DNA of 64,000 nucleotides. It comes from JAHEDT01 sp963825615 (GTDB lineage: Bacteria > Desulfobacterota > Desulfuromonadia > Desulfuromonadales > BM103). How positions within the stretch are numbered: the stretch's first letter is position 1; every line of letters begins with the position of its first letter. Positions 1 to 8,686 of the stretch are shown piece by piece. Location of the stretch: NCBI GenBank assembly GCA_963825615.1, contig CAWGTV010000008.1, forward strand, positions 1 to 64,000. The letters are read 5' to 3'. Position numbers and translations under genes: made by a program. A model generated the notes under the pieces. It searched no databases, was not told the origin of the DNA, and worked only from the letters and a program-made list of their open reading frames with translations.

Positions 1-112
1 GGATGACGTCCTCTCTGGTACGTGAGCGCACAGTGAGCAAAGCGAACGATTCTGCTTCGGGAGCATGTGCGCTATAAACAGGCATATTGTGGTGAATTGC
101 GCAGGTGCGCTA
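1..112 (+). repeat. tRNA-Pro-derived repeat, copy 0 (truncated by window edge)
   Basis: Matches the recurrent repeat: a CTCTGGTACGTGAGCGCAC block, a GCGAAGCGAACG segment, then CTGCTTCGGGAGCA (anticodon-arm-like, CGG anticodon) and GTGCGCTAT. The following bases (to about 142) match the stretch after the copy at 17353-17500, so this copy and the broken TPR gene beside it are one duplicated block. Confidence 0.7.
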
Positions 113-142
113 TTACTGAACGAGAGCGTCTGGCAATAGCAT

Positions 143-709
143 TTATTGATGCCCACCGTATCCATATGATATTCTCTATCATCTTACGTGCACTGTGAGC
201 TGGCAGCCCGTTTGGCACCAACTCAAGAAAGCGATTAAACGCTTCTTTGGCCTTTTCATGTCCCCGAGGTCCTCTAGTGTATACGATTCCCATGTTGATA
301 GGGAGTTTGCATGTGTTGGATTTAGCTTATTCGCTTGTTGAAAAGTACCAATCGCTTTTTCATACCAACCAAGCTCGCGAAACATAATTGCCTGATCGGT
401 CAGGACATCAGGGTCATTACCCAATAATTGCAAGCGCCTTATCATAGGCTTCAATTGCCTTCATCGGGTTCTTCGTATCGAAATAGCTATGTCCTAACGA
501 ATTACCATTCTTGACGATTAGCAGGTCTTTCGCCGAAGTCCTTCCAGAGTTTTAATCTGTTGTTGAAGATCAACTGTAGGTGCCGGCTGTTGGTTTATTG
601 CCTTGCTTGACTTCCAGGTTGGCTTTTATTTACATTTGAAAAAATGACAGCTATGAGCATTCCTGCCACAAAAGTGATTACAAAAAGTAAAATAGTTCCT
701 TTTATTCAT
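143..709 (-). pseudogene. Broken copy of TPR membrane-anchored protein
   Basis: A decayed duplicate of the intact minus-strand gene at 17529-18086. Long stretches are nearly identical, including the TPR segment read as DVLTDQAIMFRELGWYEKAI and the AKEAFNRFLELVP helix. Several one- and two-base insertions split it into overlapping fragments in different frames, for example near 280-300, 420-430 and 500-540. The intact copy has an N-terminal membrane anchor and TPR repeats; here the anchor region is also shifted. No functional product is expected. The neighbouring repeats are duplicated with it, so the duplication covered about 1 kb bounded by tRNA-like repeats. Confidence 0.8.
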
Positions 710-828
710 CAGCACCCCCTCAATTTGAAATAATCGGTATTTTATACCCTTTACTCTAAAAATCAGCTGATCTCCAATACACTGAGCACTTAATATATAC
801 AATCTAGCATCTGAGCATGATTTCTATC

Positions 829-993
829 GTCCACTCAGGAGACCTATGGGATACGTCCCCTCTGGTACGTGAGCGCACTGAGGAGCGAGCGCGAAGCCGA
901 GCGTATCTGACTGCTTCGGGAGCAGGTGCGCTATGGCCATATTTTGATGATATAGCGCAGTTTAGTAGCACACTTTTTTTTAAAACCTGCCCG
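829..993 (+). repeat. tRNA-Pro-derived repeat, copy 1 (composite type)
   Basis: Long composite form: TCCACTCAGG lead, TGGGATACGTCCCCTCTGG, the GAGCGAGCGCGAAGCCGAGC segment, the CTGCTTCGGGAGCAG hairpin, then GTGCGCTAT and a downstream GATATAGCGCAGTT that resembles a tRNA 5' half and can pair back with GTGCGCTAT. It ends with AAAACCTGCCC. Confidence 0.75.
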
Positions 994-1174
994 AAGCGTT
1001 TACCGTCGTCTTCATCAGGGCCGATCAATGGAATATTCGAGAAAATATCTTTTCGAGTGAATTTTTTCATGCAGTGAATTTTTTCATTGACAAACCTGAC
1101 TAATTAGTAAGATATCCATCAATCAGAACACTCTTCATGTTCTACCTCCTCAAGAAAAACCCACAAACCCGTTG

Positions 1175-1208
1175 CCCCACTCTCCCTCCTGGAAAGTGGG
1201 GTTTTTTT
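1175..1208 (+). terminator. Rho-independent terminator
   Basis: CCCCACT and AGTGGGG arms form a 7-bp stem followed by TTTTTTT. It stands just upstream of the ankyrin pseudogene and downstream of a stretch with no gene, so it probably ended a gene lost from the preceding block, or acted as a leader attenuator. Confidence 0.7.
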
Positions 1209-1282
1209 CTTTATCTCTTGGAGTCCTAGGAAGGAGATAGCCATGGCCGCCAGTTACCGGGAAACTGTGCAACATAGTCCTC

Positions 1283-1941
1283 GTGTTGTTCATATTAAGC
1301 TGGTCATCAATTGCGATAGCTCAGAATCCACCATCAGCAAGTGAGGTTTCACGATATACGGGGATCATGGCCGCTGCGGCAAAGGGTGATGCCACAGAGC
1401 TCAAAGATCTCATCGCCAAAGGTGAGAACCCGGATATTAGAGCATTATGGGCGAACGCCACTTCATGTCGCAGTCTTCGGGGGGCACGACGAAGTAATGC
1501 GGATACTTGCAAATGCTGGAGTTGATCCAAACGCTTTGGAAAACGATCGTTACGATATCGTGACAATCGCGGCGGTTGAAAATGATATTCCGACTCTCAA
1601 GCTGTCATTAGAGCTGGGAGGAAGTGCAAAAAACGTAACCAGTCGCTATGATGGAACCGCTCTGATTGCTGCTGCTCACCTAGGGCATTTTGAGGTCGTT
1701 CAAATATTGATAAATGCTGGAGCTCCACTTGAGTCATATCAACAACCTTGGCTGGACAGCACTGATTGAGTCTATTGTGTTAGGAGATGGAGGCAAAAGG
1801 CATTTAGAAACACTCAAAGCGTTGGTTGATGCAGGAGCAAATGTCAACATTGCCGATCAGCAGGGACAAACACCTCTGTCGCTAGCAAGGTCAGAGAATT
1901 TCGAAGATGGTGTCTATTCTAGAAGCTGCAGGGGGAGTTGA
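1283..1941 (+). pseudogene. Ankyrin-repeat exported protein, frameshifted
   Basis: The start region encodes a signal-peptide-like MLFILSWSSIAIAQ (GTG start at 1283), then ankyrin repeats in three frames: MAAAAKGDATELKDLIAKG, then GRTPLHVAVFGGHDEVMRIL and DGTALIAAAHLGHFEVVQIL, then GWTALIESIVLGD and LVDAGANVNIADQQGQTPLS. Two frameshifts, near 1445-1460 and 1725-1745, break the reading frame. The ankyrin assignment is firm from the GxTPLHxA pattern; a periplasmic location is inferred from the leader. The gene is a complete single-gene block lying between two tRNA-like repeats. Its binding partner is unknown. Confidence 0.8.
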
Positions 1942-2076
1942 TTAAATATATGATATTAAGTCAAATTGCTTTAGTTGAAGAATTTTCTGATTCCAGTACC
2001 CATCTGCGTTAGTTTTCCATAATTCTTAGAGACTAGGCAAAAGGTTCTATTGCCTATAGTATTTTAATCTTCTCCC

Positions 2077-2236
2077 GCTGACACCCTTCCTGGACATCAC
2101 TGGGATACGTCCTCTCTGGTACGTAAGCGCACAGAGAGCGAAGCGAACGATTCTGCTTCGGGAGCAGGTGCGCTATGGCCATATTTTGATGATATAGCGC
2201 AGTCTGGTAGCGCACTTTTGTTTCAAAACCTGCCCC
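2077..2236 (+). repeat. tRNA-Pro-derived repeat, copy 2 (composite type)
   Basis: The clearest composite copy. After CTGCTTCGGGAGCAG comes GTGCGCTAT, a short spacer and ATAGCGC (a 7-bp inverted repeat), then CAGTCTGGTAGCGCAC, which is a good tRNA-Pro D-arm, and a TTTTG/CAAAA stem before CCTGCCCC. The shorter GCGAAGCGAACG variant of the middle segment is used here. Confidence 0.8.
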
Positions 2237-2300
2237 AGCATAGCCCTTCCAGTTTTACACTAAACATTGAATCGCGTAGATTGGTGCCGTTTCAATTTGA

Positions 2301-2400
2301 TGTATTCCATGGGGGATGGATGATGCAGGGGCACTATATAAAAGAACAACTGCGACCGCTGTTTTGGGGCGATATATGCTGAAGCAGCGGTTTTCTTTTT
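2301..2400 (+). ncRNA. Candidate structured leader RNA with terminator, copy 1
   Basis: Shares a pattern with 13206-13294 and 24596-24688: a hairpin with a GGGGG loop (TCCAT/ATGGA arms), GATG, a variable segment, then GACCGCTG, TGCTGA and a closing CAGCGGT stem followed by T-rich DNA. The 7-bp ACCGCTG/CAGCGGT stem plus T run is a terminator 20 bp before the next start codon, the layout of an attenuator-type riboregulator. It does not match a riboswitch class I can name. Confidence 0.55.
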
Positions 2401-2420
2401 ATGTGCAAGGAGTGTAACTA

Positions 2421-3662
2421 ATGGAACCCAGTCAACCAAATCAAGAGTCTGCTGTAACCGAACTCAAAAGCTCGGGACTTGCAGTGAAAAAGTGGGTAGC
2501 GATCACTATCGCCATTTGTGTGCTGGTTTCCTGGATCGGAACGATTGATGTTAAATCGGAAAAGTATGTCCAAGATGCCATTAGTCAGGCGCTTGTGGCT
2601 TACGCAGGCGCCAGGACACTCAAACGCAGCGCATCTCCCTGTTGCAATCAGGTGAAATTGGAGGGGATGCTTTCTTACTGAGGTGAGCATTCATCCATTT
2701 GAGTCTTTAGATCCTCTTGATGACATGGTTGAAGATTATGCAACAGTAATGAAATACGCCATTGGATCGCTAATGATACGAAGAATTTAATTGTAAACAT
2801 ACTTTCCAATGACGTATTCAAATGGTTCAATCACTGCGGCTTCTTTGTTATTGGTAGCTAGCCTATTGTTGTTTAATGGGATGCATTCATCGCTTCTGCT
2901 AAAATCGTTTATCTTTGTTTCCTTAGTTAGGTTTTTGTTTGTGATTACGATTTTTATCAGTGGCCATGTGGATAATTATTTTGTCAGCGAAAAAACAGAA
3001 AAGAGTTGGATCGAGTAAATATTGCAAAGGAGCAAGTTGAACAATTTAAATTAAACAATTCATCAATAAATGCAGAGGAAGAGGAAGAATCGTCGGCCAT
3101 ATTAACGATAAAAAGATCCATATTGAGACATTGAATACACTTATTAATAATCAAAATGCAGAAGTTTTTAACGCCCAAAAAAAACTAGAAGAAGCTAAAA
3201 CTTCCCCCTTACGATTTCGAAAAAGATTTCCCCCCTTTGGGTAAAATACAATCCTATCCCTAAAGACGAGGACCACAGAAAAGTAAGGCAAGCAAAAAAG
3301 GATTCAGAGGGCAATTTAGAAAAGCAGGAGGGAATGCTAAAAACATACAAGGAAAGATTCTGATAGCAAGGAATCTATAGCCACACTGGAGAAGCAACTC
3401 AATGGGGAGAGGGGGCTTGTTGACTCAGCAAAGGATATCTATAACAAAGCAAAATCCCTTAGTTTAAGCCGCGTTGAAGATGCGGTTTCTGCCGCCATTC
3501 AATCAATCGGCTCGAATTGATGGCTATTTTCGTCTTCAAAACTATGCTCATGCCGTTAGCTTTTCTGGTTCTTGGTTTTGCGTGGGTTCAAGATGCTGTG
3601 GGGGATTGATCAAGAGACTTCTTGAGAGGTACAAAAAAGAAAAGCATCAAAGCTTCATAATA
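2421..3662 (+). pseudogene. Multi-frameshifted membrane protein
   Basis: The start (ATG 2421, SD-like AAGGAGTG) is intact and encodes a hydrophilic head, a membrane segment (VAITIAICVLVSWIGTI) and the start of a helical domain. Coding then jumps between frames: a segment around 2640-2790, two further hydrophobic helices at 2809-2990, a charged glutamate-rich helical part near 3010-3120, and a C-terminal piece near 3474-3662 ending in a basic tail. At least five frame changes or stops separate these. The original was probably a membrane protein of about 400 residues with a long cytoplasmic coiled part. I do not recognise the family. It lies directly behind candidate leader RNA copy 1. Confidence 0.6.
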
Positions 3663-3712
3663 TAGCGACTGTCAGAGGACTCTTACCATCTTTACCTATC
3701 TCTTGGGGCTAT

Positions 3713-4124
3713 ATGAAGAGAAAGCACATCCTAATCGTCTTGCTTTTTGCGGAAGCAGCTCAAATGGCTGTAGCAACTCAAGGCCATGCTACGACATACG
3801 ATGAAATCGTAACCAACCGCAGAGACCTCACAGATGCACAATTTGACGAATACAAAAAGGGCATATTAGACAAGAAAGTCGAATGGGAAGGGACTGTTTT
3901 CAACGTAAATATTCGAAAAAATTGGCTCGACGAAAAAAGCTTCGAAGCTCCAAATAGATATGAATAGCGATAATGTTATAGACGTTGTTATTGATGTCGA
4001 TAAACAAAATGCATTACGACTGGATAAGGGCAGCAAAATAAAATTTTCCGGTTCTATAACTCATGTCGTAAACTTATTCGGATCGATTGCCGTGATACTC
4101 AAGGATGGTTCCCTAAGAGAATGA
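3713..4124 (+). pseudogene. Exported OB-fold-like small protein, one frameshift
   Basis: The first frame (3713-3967) encodes a signal peptide (MKRKHILIVLLFAEAAQMAVA) and a region with KKVEWEGTVFNV. The second frame (about 3955-4124) continues with VIDVVIDVDKQNALRLDKGS and IKFSGSITHVVNLFGSIAVI. Joined, this is about 136 residues and resembles small periplasmic OB-fold proteins of the tRNA_anti-like type: a VxWxGxV strand, then G..I.F.G.I strands. One indel near 3950-3960 breaks it. The family call is by pattern only. It shares a block with the preceding membrane-protein pseudogene. Confidence 0.6.
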
Positions 4125-4137
4125 CACTCTGACTTCT

Positions 4138-4215
4138 GCTGATGCTCATTAGGAAAGCTATTGGGAGATGTCCTCTTTTGTAAGTGAGCGAACTGAGGAA
4201 CGAGAAAGCATACGA
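4138..4215 (+). repeat. tRNA-Pro-derived repeat, copy 3 (degenerate)
   Basis: GCTGATGCTCATTAGGAAAG and TTGGGAGATGTCC followed by GTGAGCGAACTGAGGAACGAG correspond to the left part of the repeat; the anticodon-arm half is missing. The sequence runs directly into the NERD gene. Confidence 0.55.
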
Positions 4216-4222
4216 GCTAACG

Positions 4223-4996
4223 ATGGCCATTGAGAAAAAATCTCCATTAAAAGACAAACCTCTGCGATTACCTGGGCAGTCCGTACAAGATCAGATTAAT
4301 GATTTTGTAATGGACCATATCCTGATCCCTTACTTAATTGCTGCTGGTCTGGTTATCTGGGCAGGATATGAATGGGCAATTGAGCTTGGTTTCTCGCGGA
4401 GAGTGCACCCATTGGTCATCAGCGTGCTTGCAGCAATCGGCGTCGCTTTCTTTGTCTGGAAGCTTGTGAGAGGGCACAAAAAGCTCAAAGCTCTTAAACA
4501 AGGTCGTGATGGTGAACGTGCAGTAGGTCAGTTTCTTGAGGATTTGCGAGGCAAGGGTCATTTTGTATTCCATGATGTTGTTGGCGAAGGCTTCAATCTG
4601 GATCATGTCGTCATTGGTCCCAAAGGGGTATTTACAATAGAAACCAAAACAATCAGTAAGCCAAGCAAGGGGGAGTCGAAGGTCAAATATGACGGCAACA
4701 TGGTTACCATTATGGGGTATCACCCTGAGCGAAACCCTATAATGCAGACTAGAGCCCAAGCCCATTGGCTGAAGGAGTTATTTCTCGAAGAGACAGGCAA
4801 GAAGGTTCATGTGAAACCCATCATTGTCTACCCAGGCTGGTATGTTGAAGGGCCAGTAGGATATAAACCTGAAGTCGAAGTTCTGAATCCCCGATTACTC
4901 CCAGCTTTCATAGAGAATTATAGCAATGTGCTGGGGGACACTGACATCCATCTCTTCAAATCAACCCTTTCTAGATGGATCCGCAAGACTAATTAG
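4223..4996 (+). CDS. NERD-domain nuclease-related membrane protein
   Basis: About 257 residues from ATG 4223; a GTG at 4184 in the same frame lies inside the tRNA-like repeat and would add 13 residues. After a polar head come two membrane helices (residues about 35-60 and 70-95 of the long form), then a cytosolic NERD domain beginning with GRDGERAVGQFL and continuing through HVVIGPKGVFTIETKT. The latter holds the D..(V)I..xGV..IExK core that NERD shares with Holliday-junction-resolvase-like nucleases. NERD proteins are suspected DNA or RNA processing factors, often on mobile DNA, with no settled reaction. It is the only intact gene of its block, lying between a degenerate repeat and the first attachment site. 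A DNA-cleaving role is inferred from the fold. Confidence 0.85.
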   Translation: MAIEKKSPLKDKPLRLPGQSVQDQINDFVMDHILIPYLIAAGLVIWAGYEWAIELGFSRRVHPLVISVLAAIGVAFFVWKLVRGHKKLKALKQGRDGERAVGQFLEDLRGKGHFVFHDVVGEGFNLDHVVIGPKGVFTIETKTISKPSKGESKVKYDGNMVTIMGYHPERNPIMQTRAQAHWLKELFLEETGKKVHVKPIIVYPGWYVEGPVGYKPEVEVLNPRLLPAFIENYSNVLGDTDIHLFKSTLSRWIRKTN

Positions 4997-5021
4997 AATC
5001 ATGAGTCCTTAACCCCATGCC

Positions 5022-5158
5022 GCTGACGTCCACTCAGGAACGACATTGGGATACGTCCCCTCTGGTACGTAAGCGCACTGAGGAGCGGAACGCAGTGAAG
5101 CGGATCTGACTGCTTCGGGAGCAGGGGGTCGCTGGTTCGAATCCAGTCATCCCGACCA
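5022..5158 (+). repeat. Attachment-type repeat 1: tRNA-Pro(CGG) pseudogene with CCA end
   Basis: Starts with the common repeat (GCTGACGTCCACTCAGG, TGGGATACGTCCCC, CTGCTTCGGGAGCAG) but continues as a proper tRNA 3' half: GGGTC, the T-arm GCTGGTTCGAATCCAGT, acceptor strand CATCCCG and ACCA. TGGGATA pairs imperfectly with CATCCCG. The D-arm to anticodon region carries an insertion of about 30 bases, so it is not a normal tRNA gene. The same 3' half recurs near 18290, 27440, 31915 and 37030, as expected for att sites of tRNA-targeting integrases. Confidence 0.8.
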
Positions 5159-5169
5159 GTATTTACAAG

Positions 5170-5202
5170 GAGCGGCCTTCCCGGGGTCGCTCTTCTTTTT
5201 TG
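5170..5202 (+). terminator. Conserved terminator behind attachment repeat 1
   Basis: GAGCGGCC and GGGTCGCTC arms (one G-T pair) followed by a T-rich stretch. The same hairpin follows the other four tRNA 3' ends, so it is the original tRNA-Pro terminator duplicated with the attachment site. Confidence 0.8.
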
Positions 5203-5273
5203 TTCTCCGGGCCATGTCTGGTCCAAAGATCTCCTAATTGACAATTTGAGTGTTCAGAGAATGAGCGTCTTTG

Positions 5274-5315
5274 TGTTCCGGGGCGGGGTTTTGGCTCCGG
5301 GGCTATTCTGGGGCG
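5274..5315 (+). repeat. CCGGGGC direct repeats, unit A
   Basis: CCGGGGC occurs twice 19 bp apart, and a variant CTGGGGC follows. The same arrangement sits behind attachment repeats 2 and 3, with two further copies at 28214 and 28595. The position between the tRNA end and the kinase suggests arm-type or accessory binding sites for the recombinase; this is inference. Confidence 0.5.
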
Positions 5316-5406
5316 CTTCGTTGGATGGGACGGTTCAATATCTAGCATCGTGTACTGTTAATAAGTTATTCTTGTTCAAGCTAAATTTATTTCGCAATAT
5401 GAGGCT

Positions 5407-6876
5407 ATGACCATGTCATATGAATATGACCGTTTCAAAAAGATGGTAGAAGACTCACAAGATTGGTTTTGGGAGTTTGATGAGAATGCAAATTTTACAT
5501 ATGTAAGTCCGAGAATCAAAGATTTGCTGGGTTATGAGCCTGAAGACCTGATTGGTCTAAATGCATTTGACTTGATGAATGCTGATGAAGCGGAGCGCGT
5601 CCATAAACACTTTGATCCAATCGCACATAAATACCTACCATTTAAAAATCTGCAAAACACGAATCTTCACAAAGATGGGCATGAGGTTGTCATTGAATCT
5701 AGCGGGACTCCAATCTTTGACGAAAAAGGGCGTTTCCATGGTTACCGAGGTATCGACCGTGACATTACCGATCGCATAAAGGCAGAAGCTGAGCTACTGA
5801 AAAGAAAAAGACTATTCCGTGATTTATTTGAGTCAAATCCTGCCGCCGCCATAATTACTTCCCCCTCTGGGACAATCCATATGGTCAATTCTGCTTTTAT
5901 GAAGGCGTCAGGGTTTTCTGCTGAAGAAGTCGTTGGGAGGACATCACAGGAACTTGGATTTTGGAGTGATTTAAGTGACCGCGAGCGTATGGTTTCTGCA
6001 ATCATGGAACATGGGTCAATAAATAATTTAGAAGCCAGCTTTTACCCTAAGCACAAACAACCTATGACCCTCCTCGTTTCGAGTCGTGCAATTGAATACG
6101 ATGGAGAAAAGAGGATTTTGAGTGTTCTCATTGATGTTACCGGGCAGAGAAAAGCAGAAGAAACTCAGCGTCAGCTTGAGAAGGCTAAAAGTGATTTCAT
6201 CAAGACTGTTGCTCATGAACTGCAGACTCCTCTTATTGCAATTTTGGGGTATGCAGAACTCTTGGAAAACACTGATCAACTTCATATCAATGAACAGCAG
6301 AAGCAATATGCATCAATTATTCGCATTAACGCTGAAGCACTGTCCCGACACATTAAAGACATGCTTGATATTGAAAACATTCAGCTTGAACGTTCTTTGA
6401 ATATCGTTAAAAATAATGTATCTATTGCAAAACTAATTAAAACGTCGATTTCCTCTATAACACCTAAATTTTCAGAGCACAAATTCATCTTGACCCACGC
6501 CAACAGGCTCCCGGAAGTTATGTTTATCGATGAGGGTCGTATAACTCAAGTTTTGAATAATCTTTTGATCAACGCCGTGAAATACTCTCCAGAAGGTGGG
6601 AACGTAGAAGTCTCTACATCTACAGATAGTAATCGTATAACAATCTCCATTACGGATAATGGCTTGGGCATGACACCTAAACAGGCCGAGCGAATATTCG
6701 AGCCGTTCTATCGTGCGAACCCAGAAAATGCCCAGATAGGGGGGATGGGTTTAGGAATGTGTATTGTCAAAAAAATTGTAGAGGACCACGGTGGAGATAT
6801 TTCAATCTCCAGCATTTTGGGGGAAGGGACAACCGTTACGTTTACTCTCCCTTTAGTAGATGTTGTCAATTTTTAG
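5407..6876 (+). CDS. Soluble PAS-PAS sensor histidine kinase (copy A)
   Basis: 489 residues with no membrane segment, so a cytosolic sensor. Two PAS domains: residues about 5-125 (WFWEFDENANFTYVSPRI) and about 135-250 (ITSPSGTIHMVNSAFM). A dimerisation/phosphoacceptor helix follows, with the H-box VAHELQTPL (His near residue 271; Gln replaces the usual Arg). The catalytic domain has the N-box NNLLINAVKYS, the DNGLGM G1 box and GGMGLGM. It differs from the copy at 18581-20050 by two residues (Arg/Lys near 135, Ile/Val near 325), although the flanking integrase copies differ by about a tenth. It lies between the attachment repeat and the integrase in both units. No receiver-domain partner is adjacent here. 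Confidence 0.93.
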   Translation: MTMSYEYDRFKKMVEDSQDWFWEFDENANFTYVSPRIKDLLGYEPEDLIGLNAFDLMNADEAERVHKHFDPIAHKYLPFKNLQNTNLHKDGHEVVIESSGTPIFDEKGRFHGYRGIDRDITDRIKAEAELLKRKRLFRDLFESNPAAAIITSPSGTIHMVNSAFMKASGFSAEEVVGRTSQELGFWSDLSDRERMVSAIMEHGSINNLEASFYPKHKQPMTLLVSSRAIEYDGEKRILSVLIDVTGQRKAEETQRQLEKAKSDFIKTVAHELQTPLIAILGYAELLENTDQLHINEQQKQYASIIRINAEALSRHIKDMLDIENIQLERSLNIVKNNVSIAKLIKTSISSITPKFSEHKFILTHANRLPEVMFIDEGRITQVLNNLLINAVKYSPEGGNVEVSTSTDSNRITISITDNGLGMTPKQAERIFEPFYRANPENAQIGGMGLGMCIVKKIVEDHGGDISISSILGEGTTVTFTLPLVDVVNF

Positions 6877-6902
6877 TATGTTTAGAAGTTTCACATAACA
6901 CT

Positions 6903-6931
6903 GCCCCAGCCATCCCCGGTTGGGGCTTTTT
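6903..6931 (+). terminator. Terminator after kinase copy A
   Basis: GCCCCA/TGGGGC stem with a CCATCCCCGG-type loop and TTTTTC tail. Copies recur at 20077, 29039 and 37934, marking module ends even where the kinase itself is gone. Confidence 0.85.
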
Positions 6932-6980
6932 CATTTCCACTCAATTCTGCCTCCCCTCCCTCCCCCAAATTTTCACCTCA

Positions 6981-6999
6981 GGACCGGAATAGGACCGGA
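6981..6999 (+). repeat. Paired GGACCGG sites before integrase, unit A
   Basis: Two direct GGACCGG elements 10-11 bp apart, one helical turn. They recur before the second integrase (20157-20174) and in the integrase-less unit (29113-29130). Reverse-orientation versions (CCGGTCC, TGGTCC) lie just behind the attachment repeats (about 5206-5226, 18380-18400, 27525-27545, 31981-32000). Candidate integrase or excisionase sites. Confidence 0.5.
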
Positions 7000-7101
7000 C
7001 TCCCTAGACCAGCTTTCCAGAATTCCAGCAAAACAGAGCATCTCCGTCACGCAACCCAAAGAATACCCTAATCTGTGCACGATTCAGAAAGGAGCACCAC
7101 T

Positions 7102-8308
7102 ATGTCCAAACGATTCCCGTTCAACAAACGCAGCCATCGAAGCACTTTCACCCCACGATCCCGACAGCAAAAGCCGAGAAGCAGAATACTCCGATGCTGA
7201 GTGCATTGGTTTGAAGCTGAGGGTCAGTAAGGGAGGCAGGAAGTTCTTCCAACATAGGTACCGATATATGGGCCGGAAGAAATGCCTGACCATCGGGGAG
7301 TTCCCCTATGTGTCTATCCAGGATGCCCGTCAAAGGTCCAGTGAGCATAAATCCCTGTTGGCCAGACAGATCGATCCCAGTGATCAGACGAGAGCAGAAG
7401 ACCAACGACTGGACTTTCAGGAAGTTCAGCCAAAGAGCTCTATATGCCCCATGCCATCCAACACAAAAAGACCTGGAAAGAGGATCAATACAAACTCGAT
7501 CAGACAGATCATTCCTGCTTTCGGGGATTTCAGGATTGTCATCGATCACAGCAAGAGACATCTCCACGTTCCTGACTCAACAGAAAGAAAGGACATCATC
7601 AACCACGGCCAACCACTACGCCACTCTTCTCAAGAGGATGTTCAACCTGGCCGTCAAATGGGGATTGCTTGAGAAGTCTCCTGCTACCAGCCTGGACAAG
7701 TTCAAGGAGAAACCTCATCAGGGAACGCTATCTGACGAAAGAGGAACTGCCACGGTTCCTGAAAGCTGTTGAAGAACTGGAGGATGGATTGTCTAAAGCC
7801 GCCATCAAACTATTGCTGTTCACCGGAGGACGTAGAGGTGAAATCCTGAGTCTTGCAATGGCATCAGGTGAAGCTGAACGAGAAGAGACTTTTCTTGCCG
7901 GACACCAAGAACGGCAAGTCTCGATCGATCCTCCTGAACGACAGAGCAATGGCGGTATTGAAAGAGTTGAAGAAGAACAAGGATAGCTTGAAGAAGACAG
8001 CGGATAGTGACTATCTGTTTCCGTCAAGGGATGGTTCAAGGAGGCCCCACATACTGGACCTGAGGATACCCTTCGGGAAGGTCTGTGAAGCGGCAGGGAT
8101 AGAAGGAATGAGAGTGCATGACCTGAGACATAGCTTTGCGACGCTTGGCTCTCCAGGGAGGAGCGAGTCTGTATGATGTCAGCAAGCTACTTGGGTCATA
8201 GTGACGTCAGCATGACTCAGAGGTATGCCCATATGGTGGATGACAGTCTTGCAGACAGCCACGGACAACATGGCGGGGGTGATTGATCGGGCCGTCGGAG
8301 GTGCCTAG
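7102..8308 (+). pseudogene. int: Tyrosine integrase, decayed (copy A)
   Basis: Same gene as 20274-21469, about 400 residues when intact. The family is the tRNA-targeting tyrosine recombinases with an N-terminal arm-binding DUF4102-type domain (GLKLRVSKGGRKFFQHRYRY, KKCLTIGEFPYVSIQDAR), a core-binding domain and a catalytic domain. Catalytic signatures are still legible: Arg in TGGRRGEIL, HDLRHSFATL (HxxR) and a C-terminal LGHSDVSMT-type segment ending in the Tyr motif (MTQRYAH). Multiple indels, near 7120, 7340, 7390, 7550, 7715, 7850 and 8145, scatter it over several frames, so it cannot encode an active enzyme. The start ATG 7102 has a GAAAGGAG ribosome site. The frameshift near 7850 is shared with the other copy. 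Confidence 0.9.
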
Positions 8309-8538
8309 TGGAGAATTGATGGCGGACCGATCAGCGAATCAATACCCTCTTCCTCTATAGTGCGGAGTACCTCATCAAGGGCTTCTTGGTCAGTAGCGAA
8401 AGTTTCATCCCAGAGAGTTGAGTTGTCATGCTCATCGACCACTTCCAGAATCCAGCCTCCATCTTCATGCTCATATATTTCAATCTCGATACTTTTGCCA
8501 TCGATTTCAATCACCTGACATAGATCAGAATATTTCAC
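8305..8538 (-). CDS. Small acidic conserved-type protein
   Basis: 77 residues, GTG start at 8538, very acidic (GWILEVVDEHDNSTLWDETF, then DQEALDEVLRTIEEEGIDSL). The pattern of a beta strand pair followed by an acidic C-terminal helix resembles short hypothetical proteins common beside integrases and phage-type genes; no function can be given. It is convergent with the integrase remnant and overlaps its stop by a few bases. Codon usage and a consistent alpha/beta pattern favour a real gene over a chance frame. No copy survives in the second unit. Confidence 0.6.
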   Translation of the reverse strand: MKYSDLCQVIEIDGKSIEIEIYEHEDGGWILEVVDEHDNSTLWDETFATDQEALDEVLRTIEEEGIDSLIGPPSILH

Positions 8539-8638
8539 TTCATAGTTCTTCAGACATCCCGGATTCCTTTCTGCACGAATTCAAAAGAATCGTAACCCAG
8601 AATTGTCCATAAGTAAAAGCTATCTATCACCAGCATAC

Positions 8639-8668
8639 GGCTCATCCCACATCGGGGTGGGCCTTTTT
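8639..8668 (+). terminator. Terminator-like hairpin ahead of small-gene pair, unit A
   Basis: GGC..CCCAC and GTGGGCC arms, then CTTTTTC. A counterpart is at 22816-22846, also directly before an AGGAGGAAACC ribosome site, so it may serve as a leader attenuator or end an upstream transcript. Confidence 0.65.
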
Positions 8669-8686
8669 CATTTCCAGGAGGAAACC

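Noticed and set aside
817..1077. Open frames on both strands across the tRNA-like repeats (also 17384, 18197, 4999, 26589)
   Set aside because: They arise from the repeat sequence itself, differ between copies and lack ribosome sites.
2301..2400. Fluoride riboswitch
   Set aside because: GGGGATGG and ACCGC-GCTGA look similar, but the CC-rich partner strand and closing bases of that class are missing.
5047..5158. Functional tRNA-Pro(CGG) gene
   Set aside because: Acceptor pairing is imperfect and about 30 extra bases separate D-arm and anticodon arm; the same sequence is repeated in several places. Listed as a tRNA-derived attachment repeat instead.
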